Shown: positions 38,241-46,297 of the stretch, in pieces
Layout: every line of letters begins with the position of its first letter
Numbering within the stretch: position 1 is the first letter of the stretch
NCBI RefSeq assembly: GCF_016809835.1
Contig: NZ_JAFBIL020000003.1
Coordinates: 434,001-498,000, forward strand
From: Massilia soli
GTDB taxonomy: Bacteria; Pseudomonadota; Gammaproteobacteria; Burkholderiales; Burkholderiaceae_D
Direction of reading: 5' to 3'
Length of the DNA stretch: 64,000 nt
The notes under the pieces: generated by a model
What the model saw: the letters and a program-made list of their open reading frames with translations, nothing else
Told to the model about the DNA's origin: nothing
The model's database searches: none
Program-made: the position numbers and the translations under genes

Positions 38241-38272
38241 GAGGCAGTGCGCGATGCCTTGATACAAATAGG

Positions 38273-38359
38273 TGGTGCCCCGAGCCGGAATCGAACCGGC
38301 ACGCCCTTACGAGCACGAGATTTTAAGTCTCGGGTGTCTACCAGTTTCACCATCGGGGC
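38273..38359 (-). tRNA. tRNA-Leu (anticodon UAA)
   Basis: On the minus strand the 87 bases start GCCCCGATGGTGAAACTGG and end CCGGCTCGGGGCACCA. The acceptor stem GCCCCGA pairs with TCGGGGC. The T-loop is GGTTCGATTCC and the D-loop is GGTAGAC. The anticodon loop ACTTAAAAT reads UAA. A long variable arm (TCGTGCTCGTAAGGGCG region) marks it as class II, and the CCA end is encoded. A terminator follows downstream. Confidence 0.97.
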
Positions 38360-38490
38360 AGCGGGCAGGATTCTAGCACATCAGACAAGAAGTGAAGGGC
38401 GGCAGCGGTCACTTTAGCCTTGGCGCAAGATGGTGTACGATGCGTGGCGCACGCGTGCGGGTTCGCGTGCAGAACCATCAAGGATAAGCA

Positions 38491-39294
38491 TTGAAGATCA
38501 CGATCAACGAGGAACTGCGTTCCTTTGTCGACCCGCTCACCGCCATCGAATACGCCGCCCTCGAACGCAGCCTGCTGGCTGAAGGCTGCCGCGACGCGCT
38601 GGTGCTGTGGGGCGATACCCTCATCGACGGCCATAACCGCTACGAAATCTGCCAGCGCCACGGCATCGCGTTCAACACCGTGCAGAACACCACCTTCGCC
38701 TCGCTCGAAGACGTGATGCTGTGGATGATCGATAACCACCTGGCGCGGCGCAGCGTCTCGGACTACCAACGCGGTGTGCTGGCCCTGCGCAAGAAGAACA
38801 TCGTATCGACCCGGATGCTGCAGCGCGCCGAGCAGCCGGCTGCGGCCGAAGCGGGCGACGCGCCTGCCGTACCCGAATCGCCGCCATGGAACACGCGCGA
38901 GGACATCGCAAAAGCCGCGCGCGTGTCGAGCAATACCATCAGCCAGATTGAACGCATCCAGAAGGCCGCGACGCCCGAACTGGTGGAGGCGGTCCGCGCC
39001 GGCACCATCTCGATCAATGCCGCGGCGAACGTCGCCCAGCTGCCCGAAGCGATGCAAGTCGCGGCGGTGGCGGGCGGCCGCAAGGAACTGCAGCAGGCGG
39101 CGCGCCAGGTGCGCGAGCAGAAAGCCGCCACCCGTCCGCGCAAGGAGCCGCCGCCCGATGCCGAAGGCGAATCGGCGGAACCCGCCGACACCGAAGCACA
39201 GCTGCGCGCGCAGGTAGCCGTGCTGCGCGCCCGAGTCGATGAGCTCAGCGCCGAGAACAGGTCGCTGCGCGAACAACTTGGTTCGCAGGGATAA
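38491..39294 (+). CDS. solitary ParB/RepB-like N-terminal domain protein
   Basis: The 267 residues begin with a ParB-like nuclease/CTPase-type fold (SFVDPLTAIEYAALERSLLAEG, then DGHNRYEICQRHGI). A helix-turn-helix-like region follows (TREDIAKAARVSSNTISQIERI), then an Ala-rich linker and a C-terminal coiled coil (LRAQVAVLRARVDELSAENRSLREQL) that would dimerise. The start is TTG, preceded by AAGGAT at the right distance. No ParA gene, plasmid origin or parS site is seen, so a role in chromosome partition is unlikely. A DNA-binding regulator or a remnant of an integrated plasmid is more plausible. It lies between the tRNA and the Ntn hydrolase gene. Confidence 0.8.
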   Translation: MKITINEELRSFVDPLTAIEYAALERSLLAEGCRDALVLWGDTLIDGHNRYEICQRHGIAFNTVQNTTFASLEDVMLWMIDNHLARRSVSDYQRGVLALRKKNIVSTRMLQRAEQPAAAEAGDAPAVPESPPWNTREDIAKAARVSSNTISQIERIQKAATPELVEAVRAGTISINAAANVAQLPEAMQVAAVAGGRKELQQAARQVREQKAATRPRKEPPPDAEGESAEPADTEAQLRAQVAVLRARVDELSAENRSLREQLGSQG

Positions 39295-39331
39295 GCTGCA
39301 CAACATATAACGACAATCAGGAGACAGCCCC

Positions 39332-41545
39332 ATGTCGAGCAACCGCTTCCTCTTCACCGCCTTGCTGGCGTGTGCCGCTTTCGCCCCAGCGCATGCAGCG
39401 CCTTACGATGCAACGATGGTGGTCAAGACGGCGCATGACGAAGCCGACGTCGCGCGCTGGAACAAGCTGGCGCAGCGCGTGACGATCATGCGCGACAAGT
39501 GGGGTATCCCCCACGTGTTTGGCAAGACCGACGCCGACGCGGTGTTCGGCCTGATGTACGCGCAGTCGGAAGATGACTTCAACCGGGTCGAGCTCAATTT
39601 CATCAACGCGATGGGGCGCCTGGCCGAGGTCGAGGGCGAAGCGCAGATCTGGCGCGACCTGCGCATGAAGCTGTACATCCAACCGGCAGACATGAAGGCG
39701 AAGTACGCCGCCAGCCCGGCATGGCTGAAGAAGCTGATGAACGCCTGGGCCGATGGCCTGAACTACTACCTGCACACCCATCCGGAAGTGAAGCCGAAGC
39801 TGATCACGCAGTTCGAGCCGTGGATGGCGCTGTCATTCAGCGAAGGCAGCATTGGCGGCGACATCGAAGAGATCGACCTGAAGCAGCTCGAACAACTGTA
39901 CGGCAAGCTGCCCAAGCCTGTCCAGGTGGCCGACAAAGGCTTCGACGAGGAGCCGCGCGGCTCCAATGGCTTCGCGATCGCGCCAAGGCTGAGCGCGTCC
40001 GGCAAGGCGCTCCTGCTGATTAATCCGCACACGTCGTTCTACTTCCGCCCCGAAGTCCACATGGTCAGCGAAGAAGGCCTGAACGCGTATGGCGCGGTCA
40101 CATGGGGACAGTTCTTCGTCTACCAGGGCTTCAATGATCGGGCAGGGTGGATGCACACGTCCGGCGGCGGCGACGTGATCGACGAGTACCTCGAAACCGT
40201 CGTTGAGAAAAACGGCAAGTACTTCTACACGTACGAGGGCAAGCAGCGGCCGGTGAAAGCGCTGCCGATCACGCTGCCGTACAAGACCGCCTCCGGCATG
40301 GCCAGCAAGACCATCACTGCGTACTTTACCCATCACGGCCCGGTCGTGCGTGAGCTCGATGGCAAGTGGGTGGCCGTAAAAATGATGGACGAGCCGCTCA
40401 AGGCGCTGACCCAGTCGTACATGCGCACCAAGGCGAAGAGCTACAAGGAGTTCTACAAATCGATGGAGCTGCGCACCAATTCGTCGAACAATACCGTGTA
40501 CGCGGACGCGGATGGAAACATCGCCTACTTCCACGGTAACTTCCTGCCGAAACGCGACCCGCGCTTCGACTGGACCAAACCAGTAGACGGCAGCATCGCC
40601 GCCACCGAGTGGCAGGGCCTGCACGGCATCAAGGAGACCATCACCTTGTTCAATCCGGCCAATGGCTGGATCCAGAATACCAACAATTGGCCATTCCGTT
40701 CGGCCGGTTCTGCCAGCCCGAAAGAACAGGCCTATCCGAAGTACATGTGGACCTTGCCGGAAAACGCACGCGGCCTGCACGCCCTGCGCGTCCTGGAAAA
40801 CAAGAAGGACTTCACCGTCGACAGCCTGATCGCGGCAGCCTACGACAATTACCTGACCGGCTTCGAACCGCTGGTGCCGCAGCTGGTCAAGGCGTACGAC
40901 GAGGCCGACGCGGGCGATCCGCTCAAGGCGAAGCTGGGTGCGCAGATCGCTGCGCTGCGCGGCTGGGACTTGCGCTATTCGCTCGAATCGGTGCCGACAT
41001 CGCTGGCGATCTACTGGGCGCAGGAGCTGGTTCGGCTGAACGGCCCGGCGGCGCGCGCCAGGGGCATTCCGGTCCTCGATTACATCACCGCCAACGGCAG
41101 CGCGCAGGAGCGCCTTGAAGCGCTGGCGCGCGCATCGGCGAAACTGGAGGCCGACTTCGGCACCTGGCAGACGCCATGGGGCGACATCAACCGGTTCCAG
41201 CGCATCAGCGGCGATGTCAGCCAGAAGTACGACGATGCGAAGCCAAGCTATCCGGTTGCGTTCCCGTCGGCGGTATGGGGTTCGCTGGCGTCGTTCGGCA
41301 TGGTGGCGCCGCAGACCACCAAACGCATCTATGGCGACCGCGGGAACAGTTTTGTCGCCGCGGTTGAATTCGGGCCGCGCATTCGCGCCAAGAGCATTCT
41401 CGCAGGCGGCCAGAGCAGCGATCCGGCATCGAAGCACTTCGCCGACCAGGCCGAGATGTACAGCAAAGGCCAGTTCAAGGATGTGCTGTTCTACAAAGAG
41501 GACATCGTGAAGCATCTCGAGCGCACCTACCATCCAGGACAATGA
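39332..41545 (+). CDS. penicillin acylase-family Ntn hydrolase
   Basis: These periplasmic amidases are made as a precursor that cleaves itself and uses the new N-terminal Ser as nucleophile. The 737-residue precursor has a signal peptide (ALLACAAFAPAHA). An alpha chain contains KWGIPHVFGKTDADAVFGLMYAQ (split over about 56-78). The cleavage site RGSNGFAIAP puts Ser211 at the start of the beta chain. Further signals are YFTHHGPV, NNTVYADADGNIAYFHGN and GDRGNSF. Family members hydrolyse beta-lactams, acyl-homoserine lactones or lipopeptides. The substrate here is not evident. AGGAGA precedes the ATG. The end lies 3 bases before a repeat element. Confidence 0.92.
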   Translation: MSSNRFLFTALLACAAFAPAHAAPYDATMVVKTAHDEADVARWNKLAQRVTIMRDKWGIPHVFGKTDADAVFGLMYAQSEDDFNRVELNFINAMGRLAEVEGEAQIWRDLRMKLYIQPADMKAKYAASPAWLKKLMNAWADGLNYYLHTHPEVKPKLITQFEPWMALSFSEGSIGGDIEEIDLKQLEQLYGKLPKPVQVADKGFDEEPRGSNGFAIAPRLSASGKALLLINPHTSFYFRPEVHMVSEEGLNAYGAVTWGQFFVYQGFNDRAGWMHTSGGGDVIDEYLETVVEKNGKYFYTYEGKQRPVKALPITLPYKTASGMASKTITAYFTHHGPVVRELDGKWVAVKMMDEPLKALTQSYMRTKAKSYKEFYKSMELRTNSSNNTVYADADGNIAYFHGNFLPKRDPRFDWTKPVDGSIAATEWQGLHGIKETITLFNPANGWIQNTNNWPFRSAGSASPKEQAYPKYMWTLPENARGLHALRVLENKKDFTVDSLIAAAYDNYLTGFEPLVPQLVKAYDEADAGDPLKAKLGAQIAALRGWDLRYSLESVPTSLAIYWAQELVRLNGPAARARGIPVLDYITANGSAQERLEALARASAKLEADFGTWQTPWGDINRFQRISGDVSQKYDDAKPSYPVAFPSAVWGSLASFGMVAPQTTKRIYGDRGNSFVAAVEFGPRIRAKSILAGGQSSDPASKHFADQAEMYSKGQFKDVLFYKEDIVKHLERTYHPGQ

Positions 41546-41548
41546 CCC

Positions 41549-41649
41549 GTCGTTCCCGCGCAGGCGGGAACCCATAGGCTGCAGTGTTTAAAACACGGGT
41601 GCTCACTGGGATCTTGCTCGGCATAGGTTCCCGCTTTCGCGGGAACGAC
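41549..41649. repeat. REPIN-like pair of inverted REP hairpins, copy A
   Basis: Twelve-base ends GTCGTTCCCGCG (41549) and CGCGGGAACGAC (41638-41649) are perfect inverted repeats. Each end is itself a hairpin (GTTCCCGCG with CGGGAAC). The 60-base middle is unrelated. A similar pair is found at 52881-52956. It occupies the whole gap between the Ntn hydrolase and thymidine kinase genes. Confidence 0.8.
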
Positions 41650-41658
41650 GTAGCACGC

Positions 41659-41664
41659 TATAAT
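41659..41664 (+). promoter_or_regulatory. candidate -10 box of thymidine kinase
   Basis: TATAAT lies 30 bases upstream of the tdk GTG and directly after the REPIN-like repeat. Any -35 box would have to be in the repeat arm, where no good match is seen, so the promoter call is weak. Confidence 0.35.
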
Positions 41665-41693
41665 CCGCCCCTTCAATTTACCCAGGTCCGGCA

Positions 41694-42245
41694 GTGGCAA
41701 AACTCTATTTCAGGTATTCGGCGATGAACGCCGGTAAGTCGACGGCGCTGCTGCAGGTGGCGCACAACTACGAAGAGCAGGGCCAGGAGGTCCAGTTGTA
41801 CACGGCCGTCATCGACAGCCGCTATGGCGTCGGGCAGGTGACCTCGCGCCTTGGGCCGCAGCGCCACGTCGATACCTTCGGTCCCGAAACCGACTTCCTG
41901 GCCGAAAATCCGCAGGTGTCGTGCGTGCTGGTCGACGAGGCCCAGTTCCTCAGCACCGACCAGGTAAAGCAGCTGCACCAGCTGGCCCAGGTCAAGGGCG
42001 TGCCGGTGATCTGCTATGGCCTGCGCAGCGACTTCCGCGGCGAACCTTTCCCGGGCTCGGCCTACCTGCTGGCGCTGGCCGACGACATCGAGGAAATCAA
42101 GAACATCTGCACCTGCGGTAAAAAGGCGACCATGAACATCCGGGTCGACGACGACGGCAAGCGTATCCGCGAGGGCGAGCAGGTGTCCATCGGCGGCAAT
42201 GAGCGCTACCGCCAGGCCTGCGGCCGCTGCTTTTATTCCACCTGA
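41694..42245 (+). CDS. tdk: thymidine kinase, type II
   Basis: This cytosolic enzyme phosphorylates thymidine with ATP in pyrimidine salvage. The 183 residues contain MNAGKST (P-loop), DSRYG, VLVDEAQFL (Walker B region), YGLRSDFRGEPFPGS, zinc-site cysteines CTCGKKA and CGRCF, and GGNERYRQ that binds the substrate. Length and motifs are typical of the bacterial type II family. The start is GTG. No strong ribosome-binding site is visible. The M50-like gene follows after 14 bases and may be cotranscribed. Confidence 0.96.
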   Translation: MAKLYFRYSAMNAGKSTALLQVAHNYEEQGQEVQLYTAVIDSRYGVGQVTSRLGPQRHVDTFGPETDFLAENPQVSCVLVDEAQFLSTDQVKQLHQLAQVKGVPVICYGLRSDFRGEPFPGSAYLLALADDIEEIKNICTCGKKATMNIRVDDDGKRIREGEQVSIGGNERYRQACGRCFYST

Positions 42246-42259
42246 CCGGCGCGCGGCAG

Positions 42260-42790
42260 ATGACGCTCATCGACAGCTGCCGCACGTTCGCACCGGACTT
42301 CATTTGCCGTAACGGCGACATCCTTCTCTACCTGCTGCCGTCGGCCGCGCTGGCGATCATCATCCGCGCGCTGGCGCGCAGCCATCCGTTCTTCTTCCTG
42401 TTTACCGTGCTGGGCACCGTCAGCCATGAGCTGGCCCACTTCGTGGTCGGCCTGGTCACGGGCGCACGCCCGGCCTCATTCACGGTGATCCCGCGCCGCG
42501 CCGGTACGCACTGGGAGCTCGGGTCGGTGATGCTGACCCGGGTTCGCTGGTACAACGCCGGCCCGGCGGCACTGGCGCCGCTGCTGGTGATCCTGCTGCC
42601 GATCGCGGTGGCCAACTGGCGCACCCAGCCCGGCTGGGCTTTCCAGCCAATCGACCTGGCGATCGCGTTTGCACTGGCCCCGCAATTCCTGTCATTCTGG
42701 CCTTCCGGCGGCGACTGGCGGCTGGCGGCGCGCTCCTGGCCGTATCTGATTATCATTGCCGCTGTGACATATCTCGCGACCTTGCTGTGA
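42260..42790 (+). CDS. small M50-like membrane protein with HExxH motif
   Basis: The 176 residues have about five hydrophobic segments. An HELAH motif sits inside one of them at about residue 55, in GTVSHELAHFVVGLVTGARP. The placement of HExxH within a membrane helix followed by a conserved basic loop is the hallmark of intramembrane M50 (site-2) proteases. A second ligand-like Asp is not obvious: NAGPAALAP is seen where M50 enzymes have NxxPxxxLDG, so activity is uncertain. It starts 14 bases after tdk. No partner sigma or anti-sigma factor is nearby. Confidence 0.75.
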   Translation: MTLIDSCRTFAPDFICRNGDILLYLLPSAALAIIIRALARSHPFFFLFTVLGTVSHELAHFVVGLVTGARPASFTVIPRRAGTHWELGSVMLTRVRWYNAGPAALAPLLVILLPIAVANWRTQPGWAFQPIDLAIAFALAPQFLSFWPSGGDWRLAARSWPYLIIIAAVTYLATLL

Positions 42791-43016
42791 GCCCGGGGGG
42801 CTTGCCACATCGCTCCTTCTGTTTCGATTTGTAAAATGGCGATGGCACGGTCCCATCTGGCAGTAAGCTCAGAGTGCAAAATATCGAGACAGCTGGCCCT
42901 GTCTGCCGCGCGGTGCTGTTAGAATCGGGTAACCTCCTTATTTGACAGGCTCTGCGCTCTTGCAATGCGCCGGATCGCCCGCAACTACACCAGATTCACG
43001 CTCGGAGAGACAACGA

Positions 43017-45269
43017 ATGAAGAAGCATATGTTGATGGTCGCATTGGCGTTTGCCATGTCGACCCAGGCGGCAACCACCCAGCCTGAAAAAGTGGCTGCG
43101 ACCCAGCTCAAGCCGATTGCTGCCCAGACCCAGGCCGCGCTGTGGGCCTCGCGCCTGCTGGGCCGGTATCACTACAAAGCCACGCCGCTCGACGACGCCA
43201 TGTCGGAAAAGATCTTCGACAAGTACTTCGAGTCGCTCGATGGCGAAAAGCTGTTCTTTACGCAAGCCGATATCGAGCAGTTCAGCGGCGTTCGCACCAA
43301 GCTCGACGATGCGATCAACAACGAAAACCTGACAATTCCTTTCGCCATCTACAGCCTCTACCAGCAGCGCTTCGCGGAGCGCATCTCGCATGCCCGCGAG
43401 TTGCTTAAAACCAAGATGGACTTCACCGTGGACGAGAGCATGCAGCTCGACCGTGAAAAAGCCGCCTGGCCGAAGAGCGAAGACGAGGCGCAGGACCTGT
43501 GGCGCAAGCGCGTCAAGAACGACTGGCTGCGCCTGAAACTGGCCGGCAAGGACGACAAGGCGATCCGCGAGACGCTCGACAAGCGCTACGACAACTACCA
43601 GACCCGCGTGCGCAAGCTGAACAACGAGGACGTGTTCCAGATGTTCATGAATGCCTACGCCACCTCGATCGAGCCGCACACCAACTACCTTGGCCCGCGT
43701 TCGGCCGAGAACTTCGATATCGCCATGCGCCTGTCGCTTGAAGGTATCGGCGCGGTGCTGCAGACCCGTGACGAATACACCGTCATCCGCGAAGTCGTCC
43801 CGGGCAGCCCGGCCGCCATGTCGGGCAAGCTGAAAGTCGGCGACCGTATCCTGGGCGTGGCCCAGGGCGACAGCCCGACCTTCACCGACGTGCTCGGCTG
43901 GCGCATCGACGACGTCGTTCAGCTGGTGCGCGGCGCCAAAGGCTCCACCGTGCGCCTTGACGTCCTGCCGGCCGACGCTGGTCCTGACGGCAAGCACATC
44001 ACCGTGTCGATGGTGCGCAAGAAGATCAGCATGGAAGAGCAGGCCGCCAAGAAGCAGATCATCGAAGTCAAGGAAGGCGGCGTCAACCGCCGGGTCGGCA
44101 TCATCTCGCTGCCAACCTTCTACCAGGACTTCGAGGCCAAGCGCCGCGGCGACAAAGATTTCAAGAGCGCTACACGCGACGTCGCCCGGATCCTGGGCGA
44201 GCTGAAAAAGGACAAAGTCGACAATGTCCTGATCGACCTTCGCAACAACGGCGGCGGCTCCCTGATGGAGGCGGTCGAACTGACTGGCCTGTTCATCGAC
44301 AAGGGCCCGGTCGTCATGCAGCGCAGCGCCGAAGGCCGGGTTGACGTCGAAAGCGATACCGTTGCCGGTCTCGCCTGGTCCGGTCCGGTCGGCGTGCTGA
44401 TTAATCGCGGTTCGGCATCGGCGTCGGAAATTTTCGCCGCCGCCATCCAGGACTACGGCCGTGGCCTGGTCATCGGCGAGCCTAGCTTCGGCAAGGGTAC
44501 CGTCCAGACCCTGGTCAACCTCGACCGCTTCGCCCAGGGCGAGAAGGCCCGTTACGGCGAGCTGAAGATGACGATCGCGCAGTTCTTCCGTATCAACGGC
44601 GGCACCACGCAGCTGCGCGGCGTTACGCCGGACATTAAGATGCCGGTGACGTCCGATATTGAAAACTTCGGTGAATCGAGCTTTGAAAATGCCTTGCCAT
44701 GGGTTGCGATCAAGCCTGCGCCGTTTGTGCCGCTGGGCGACCTGAAGGAGTTGGTTGCGCCGCTGCAAAAACGTCATGATGCACGCATCGCCAAGGACAA
44801 GGACTTCAAGTTCTTGCAAGAAGACCTGGCCATCGTGCGTAAATTGCGCAAGGACAACGTGGTGTCGCTGAATGAAGCTGTGCGCCGCAAGGAGCGTGAC
44901 GCCCAGGAAGCACGCAGCAAGCTGCGCGAAGCACGCCTTGCCGCCACGACGACACCAGCCGTCGTCGAGCCGGCCGCCGCGCCGCAGGGCAAGGAGGCGC
45001 GCAGCAAGGTGCCGGAGCCGACCAAGCCGGCGGCGAAGGCCGTCGCGGCAGTGAAGGGCTCGTCGCGCCAGGATGACGGCCTGCAGGCGGACGAGCGCAA
45101 TCTTGCGGCGGAACTGGCAGCTGAAAAGGCAGCCAAGGATGCCAAGGATGTCATGCTGCATGAGGCTGCCAATGTGCTGGCCGACGCGGTCGGACTGCTC
45201 AAGACCGACACCCGCATGGCGTTGCGCGCAATGCCATACATGCCAGCCACCAAGGCATCGTCGCCATAA
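43017..45269 (+). CDS. prc: carboxy-terminal processing (tail-specific) protease, S41
   Basis: Prc is a periplasmic protease that trims C-termini of envelope proteins, including lytic enzymes. The 750-residue precursor has a signal peptide (MLMVALAFAMSTQA). An N-terminal TSP domain follows (LWASRLLGRYHYKATPLDD), then a PDZ domain near 230-320 (GIGAVLQTRDEYTVIREVVPGSPA). The S41 core is NVLIDLRNNGGGSL, with GSASASEIFAAAIQDYGRG bearing the Ser nucleophile and GEPSFGKGTVQ bearing the Lys base. A DUF3340-type C-terminal helical region follows, with an Ala/Lys-rich insert. GGAGAG precedes the ATG at 43017, so the upstream frame from 42942 is not used. Confidence 0.95.
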   Translation: MKKHMLMVALAFAMSTQAATTQPEKVAATQLKPIAAQTQAALWASRLLGRYHYKATPLDDAMSEKIFDKYFESLDGEKLFFTQADIEQFSGVRTKLDDAINNENLTIPFAIYSLYQQRFAERISHARELLKTKMDFTVDESMQLDREKAAWPKSEDEAQDLWRKRVKNDWLRLKLAGKDDKAIRETLDKRYDNYQTRVRKLNNEDVFQMFMNAYATSIEPHTNYLGPRSAENFDIAMRLSLEGIGAVLQTRDEYTVIREVVPGSPAAMSGKLKVGDRILGVAQGDSPTFTDVLGWRIDDVVQLVRGAKGSTVRLDVLPADAGPDGKHITVSMVRKKISMEEQAAKKQIIEVKEGGVNRRVGIISLPTFYQDFEAKRRGDKDFKSATRDVARILGELKKDKVDNVLIDLRNNGGGSLMEAVELTGLFIDKGPVVMQRSAEGRVDVESDTVAGLAWSGPVGVLINRGSASASEIFAAAIQDYGRGLVIGEPSFGKGTVQTLVNLDRFAQGEKARYGELKMTIAQFFRINGGTTQLRGVTPDIKMPVTSDIENFGESSFENALPWVAIKPAPFVPLGDLKELVAPLQKRHDARIAKDKDFKFLQEDLAIVRKLRKDNVVSLNEAVRRKERDAQEARSKLREARLAATTTPAVVEPAAAPQGKEARSKVPEPTKPAAKAVAAVKGSSRQDDGLQADERNLAAELAAEKAAKDAKDVMLHEAANVLADAVGLLKTDTRMALRAMPYMPATKASSP

Positions 45270-45299
45270 CGCGCTAACCGCCGTTTCAGCGCCCGCGAC

Positions 45300-45331
45300 A
45301 TGGCCACATAGCGATATGTGGCCATTTTTTT
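45300..45331 (+). terminator. intrinsic terminator after the S41 protease
   Basis: ATGGCCACATA pairs with TATGTGGCCAT across a four-base GCGA loop, followed by a run of seven T. It lies 30 bases after the protease stop. Confidence 0.92.
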
Positions 45332-45475
45332 GTCCGCTTTCCTGATCGTCCATCTTGCGTCCGACGATGCGCACGATTGAAATACATCAAAATTGCACGA
45401 TTTTCTATTGATTGCTAATATTACTCATCGTTGTAAATATTGCATCCTAATTAGCAAAAAAATAAGGAGGGTCTC

Positions 45476-46171
45476 ATGGTCATTCGTTCACTCGTGATTG
45501 CAACTCTGCTCGCTGGTGCGGCATCCGCGCACGCAACGCCGACGTCTTCAACGGTTGGTACGCTCAGTGGCTGGACCCTTCAAGCGGGGTCGGTCAGCGT
45601 CGTTGGCAGCCTCGATGCGATGATCGCCAGCGGTAACTGGGCGGCGTTCTCGCAAGCGTGGAACATGCATACCAGCGTTGCTACCGGAAACGCCTCAGGC
45701 GCTTCTGCGGTGCTGTTTTCGCCTAATGCCAAAGGCGGCATGTTGGGCGTCGGATTTACCGGAGGCCCTGCCGCTGTTGTAGGCGGTGCTGCAAGCGGCG
45801 GCGGCGCTGTTGTTGGCGGCGGCGGTTCTGCCGGCGGCGGCGGTTCGGTCGGCGGTGGCGGTTCCGCCGGCAGTGTCGGCGGTGGCGGTGGCGCTGGGGT
45901 AGGCGGTGGCGTCGGCATCGGCGGCGGTGGTGCAGGTGGCGGCATCGGTGGCGGTGGCGGCATTGGCGGCGGCATCGGCGGCGGGACCGAGCTCGATGCG
46001 CCGGGCATTGGCGGAGGCATCAGCAACGATGTGCCCGTTGGCCCAGGTAACAATAACGGTCGAAACGACGACGTCGTAGGCCCAGCCGAGATCCCTGAGC
46101 CAGGTTCGATCGCGCTACTGCTCGCAGGCCTGGCAGGCGCCGGATTCGTCGCGCGCCGCCGTTCGAAATAA
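45476..46171 (+). CDS. glycine-rich PEP-CTERM surface protein
   Basis: The 231-residue precursor starts with a signal peptide (MVIRSLVIATLLAGAASAHA). It has a non-repetitive domain of about 80 residues (GWTLQAGSVSVVGSLDAMI). A low-complexity Gly region at about 105-180 is built of GGG-x and GGGG units with interspersed Ala, Ser, Val and Ile. The C-terminus has a PEP-CTERM sorting signal (AEIPEPGSIALLLAGLAGAG, ending RRRSK). Exosortase would process it, but no exosortase gene is in the window. AAGGAGGG sits just before the ATG. The 100 bases upstream are AT-rich and probably carry the promoter. Gly-rich regions suggest an extracellular matrix or adhesive role. Confidence 0.85.
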   Translation: MVIRSLVIATLLAGAASAHATPTSSTVGTLSGWTLQAGSVSVVGSLDAMIASGNWAAFSQAWNMHTSVATGNASGASAVLFSPNAKGGMLGVGFTGGPAAVVGGAASGGGAVVGGGGSAGGGGSVGGGGSAGSVGGGGGAGVGGGVGIGGGGAGGGIGGGGGIGGGIGGGTELDAPGIGGGISNDVPVGPGNNNGRNDDVVGPAEIPEPGSIALLLAGLAGAGFVARRRSK

Positions 46172-46200
46172 CAGATTACCTTCAGCTGAACAGCTGACGC

Positions 46201-46237
46201 AAAAACGCCGCCGGGTGCATACCTTGGCGGCGTTTTT
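46201..46237 (+). terminator. intrinsic terminator after the glycine-rich PEP-CTERM gene
   Basis: AAAACGCCGCC pairs with GGCGGCGTTTT across a 13-base loop, with the T run extending to seven. It separates the PEP-CTERM gene from the acyl-CoA dehydrogenase operon. Confidence 0.88.
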
Positions 46238-46297
46238 TTCATGTACAATTCTTGTGAACGACCGTGCTTTTTTAGCGGCGATTAACAAGGAGACTGT

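Noticed and set aside
38042-38353. Minus-strand frame starting MVKLVDTRDLKSRARKG
   Set aside because: It begins inside the tRNA-Leu and its first 25 or so residues are the translated tRNA, a well-known false gene.
45780-46020. Repetitive GGC/GGT DNA resembling a repeat array
   Set aside because: The repetition comes from glycine codons in the PEP-CTERM protein. There are no constant repeat units with unique spacers, so it is not a CRISPR array.
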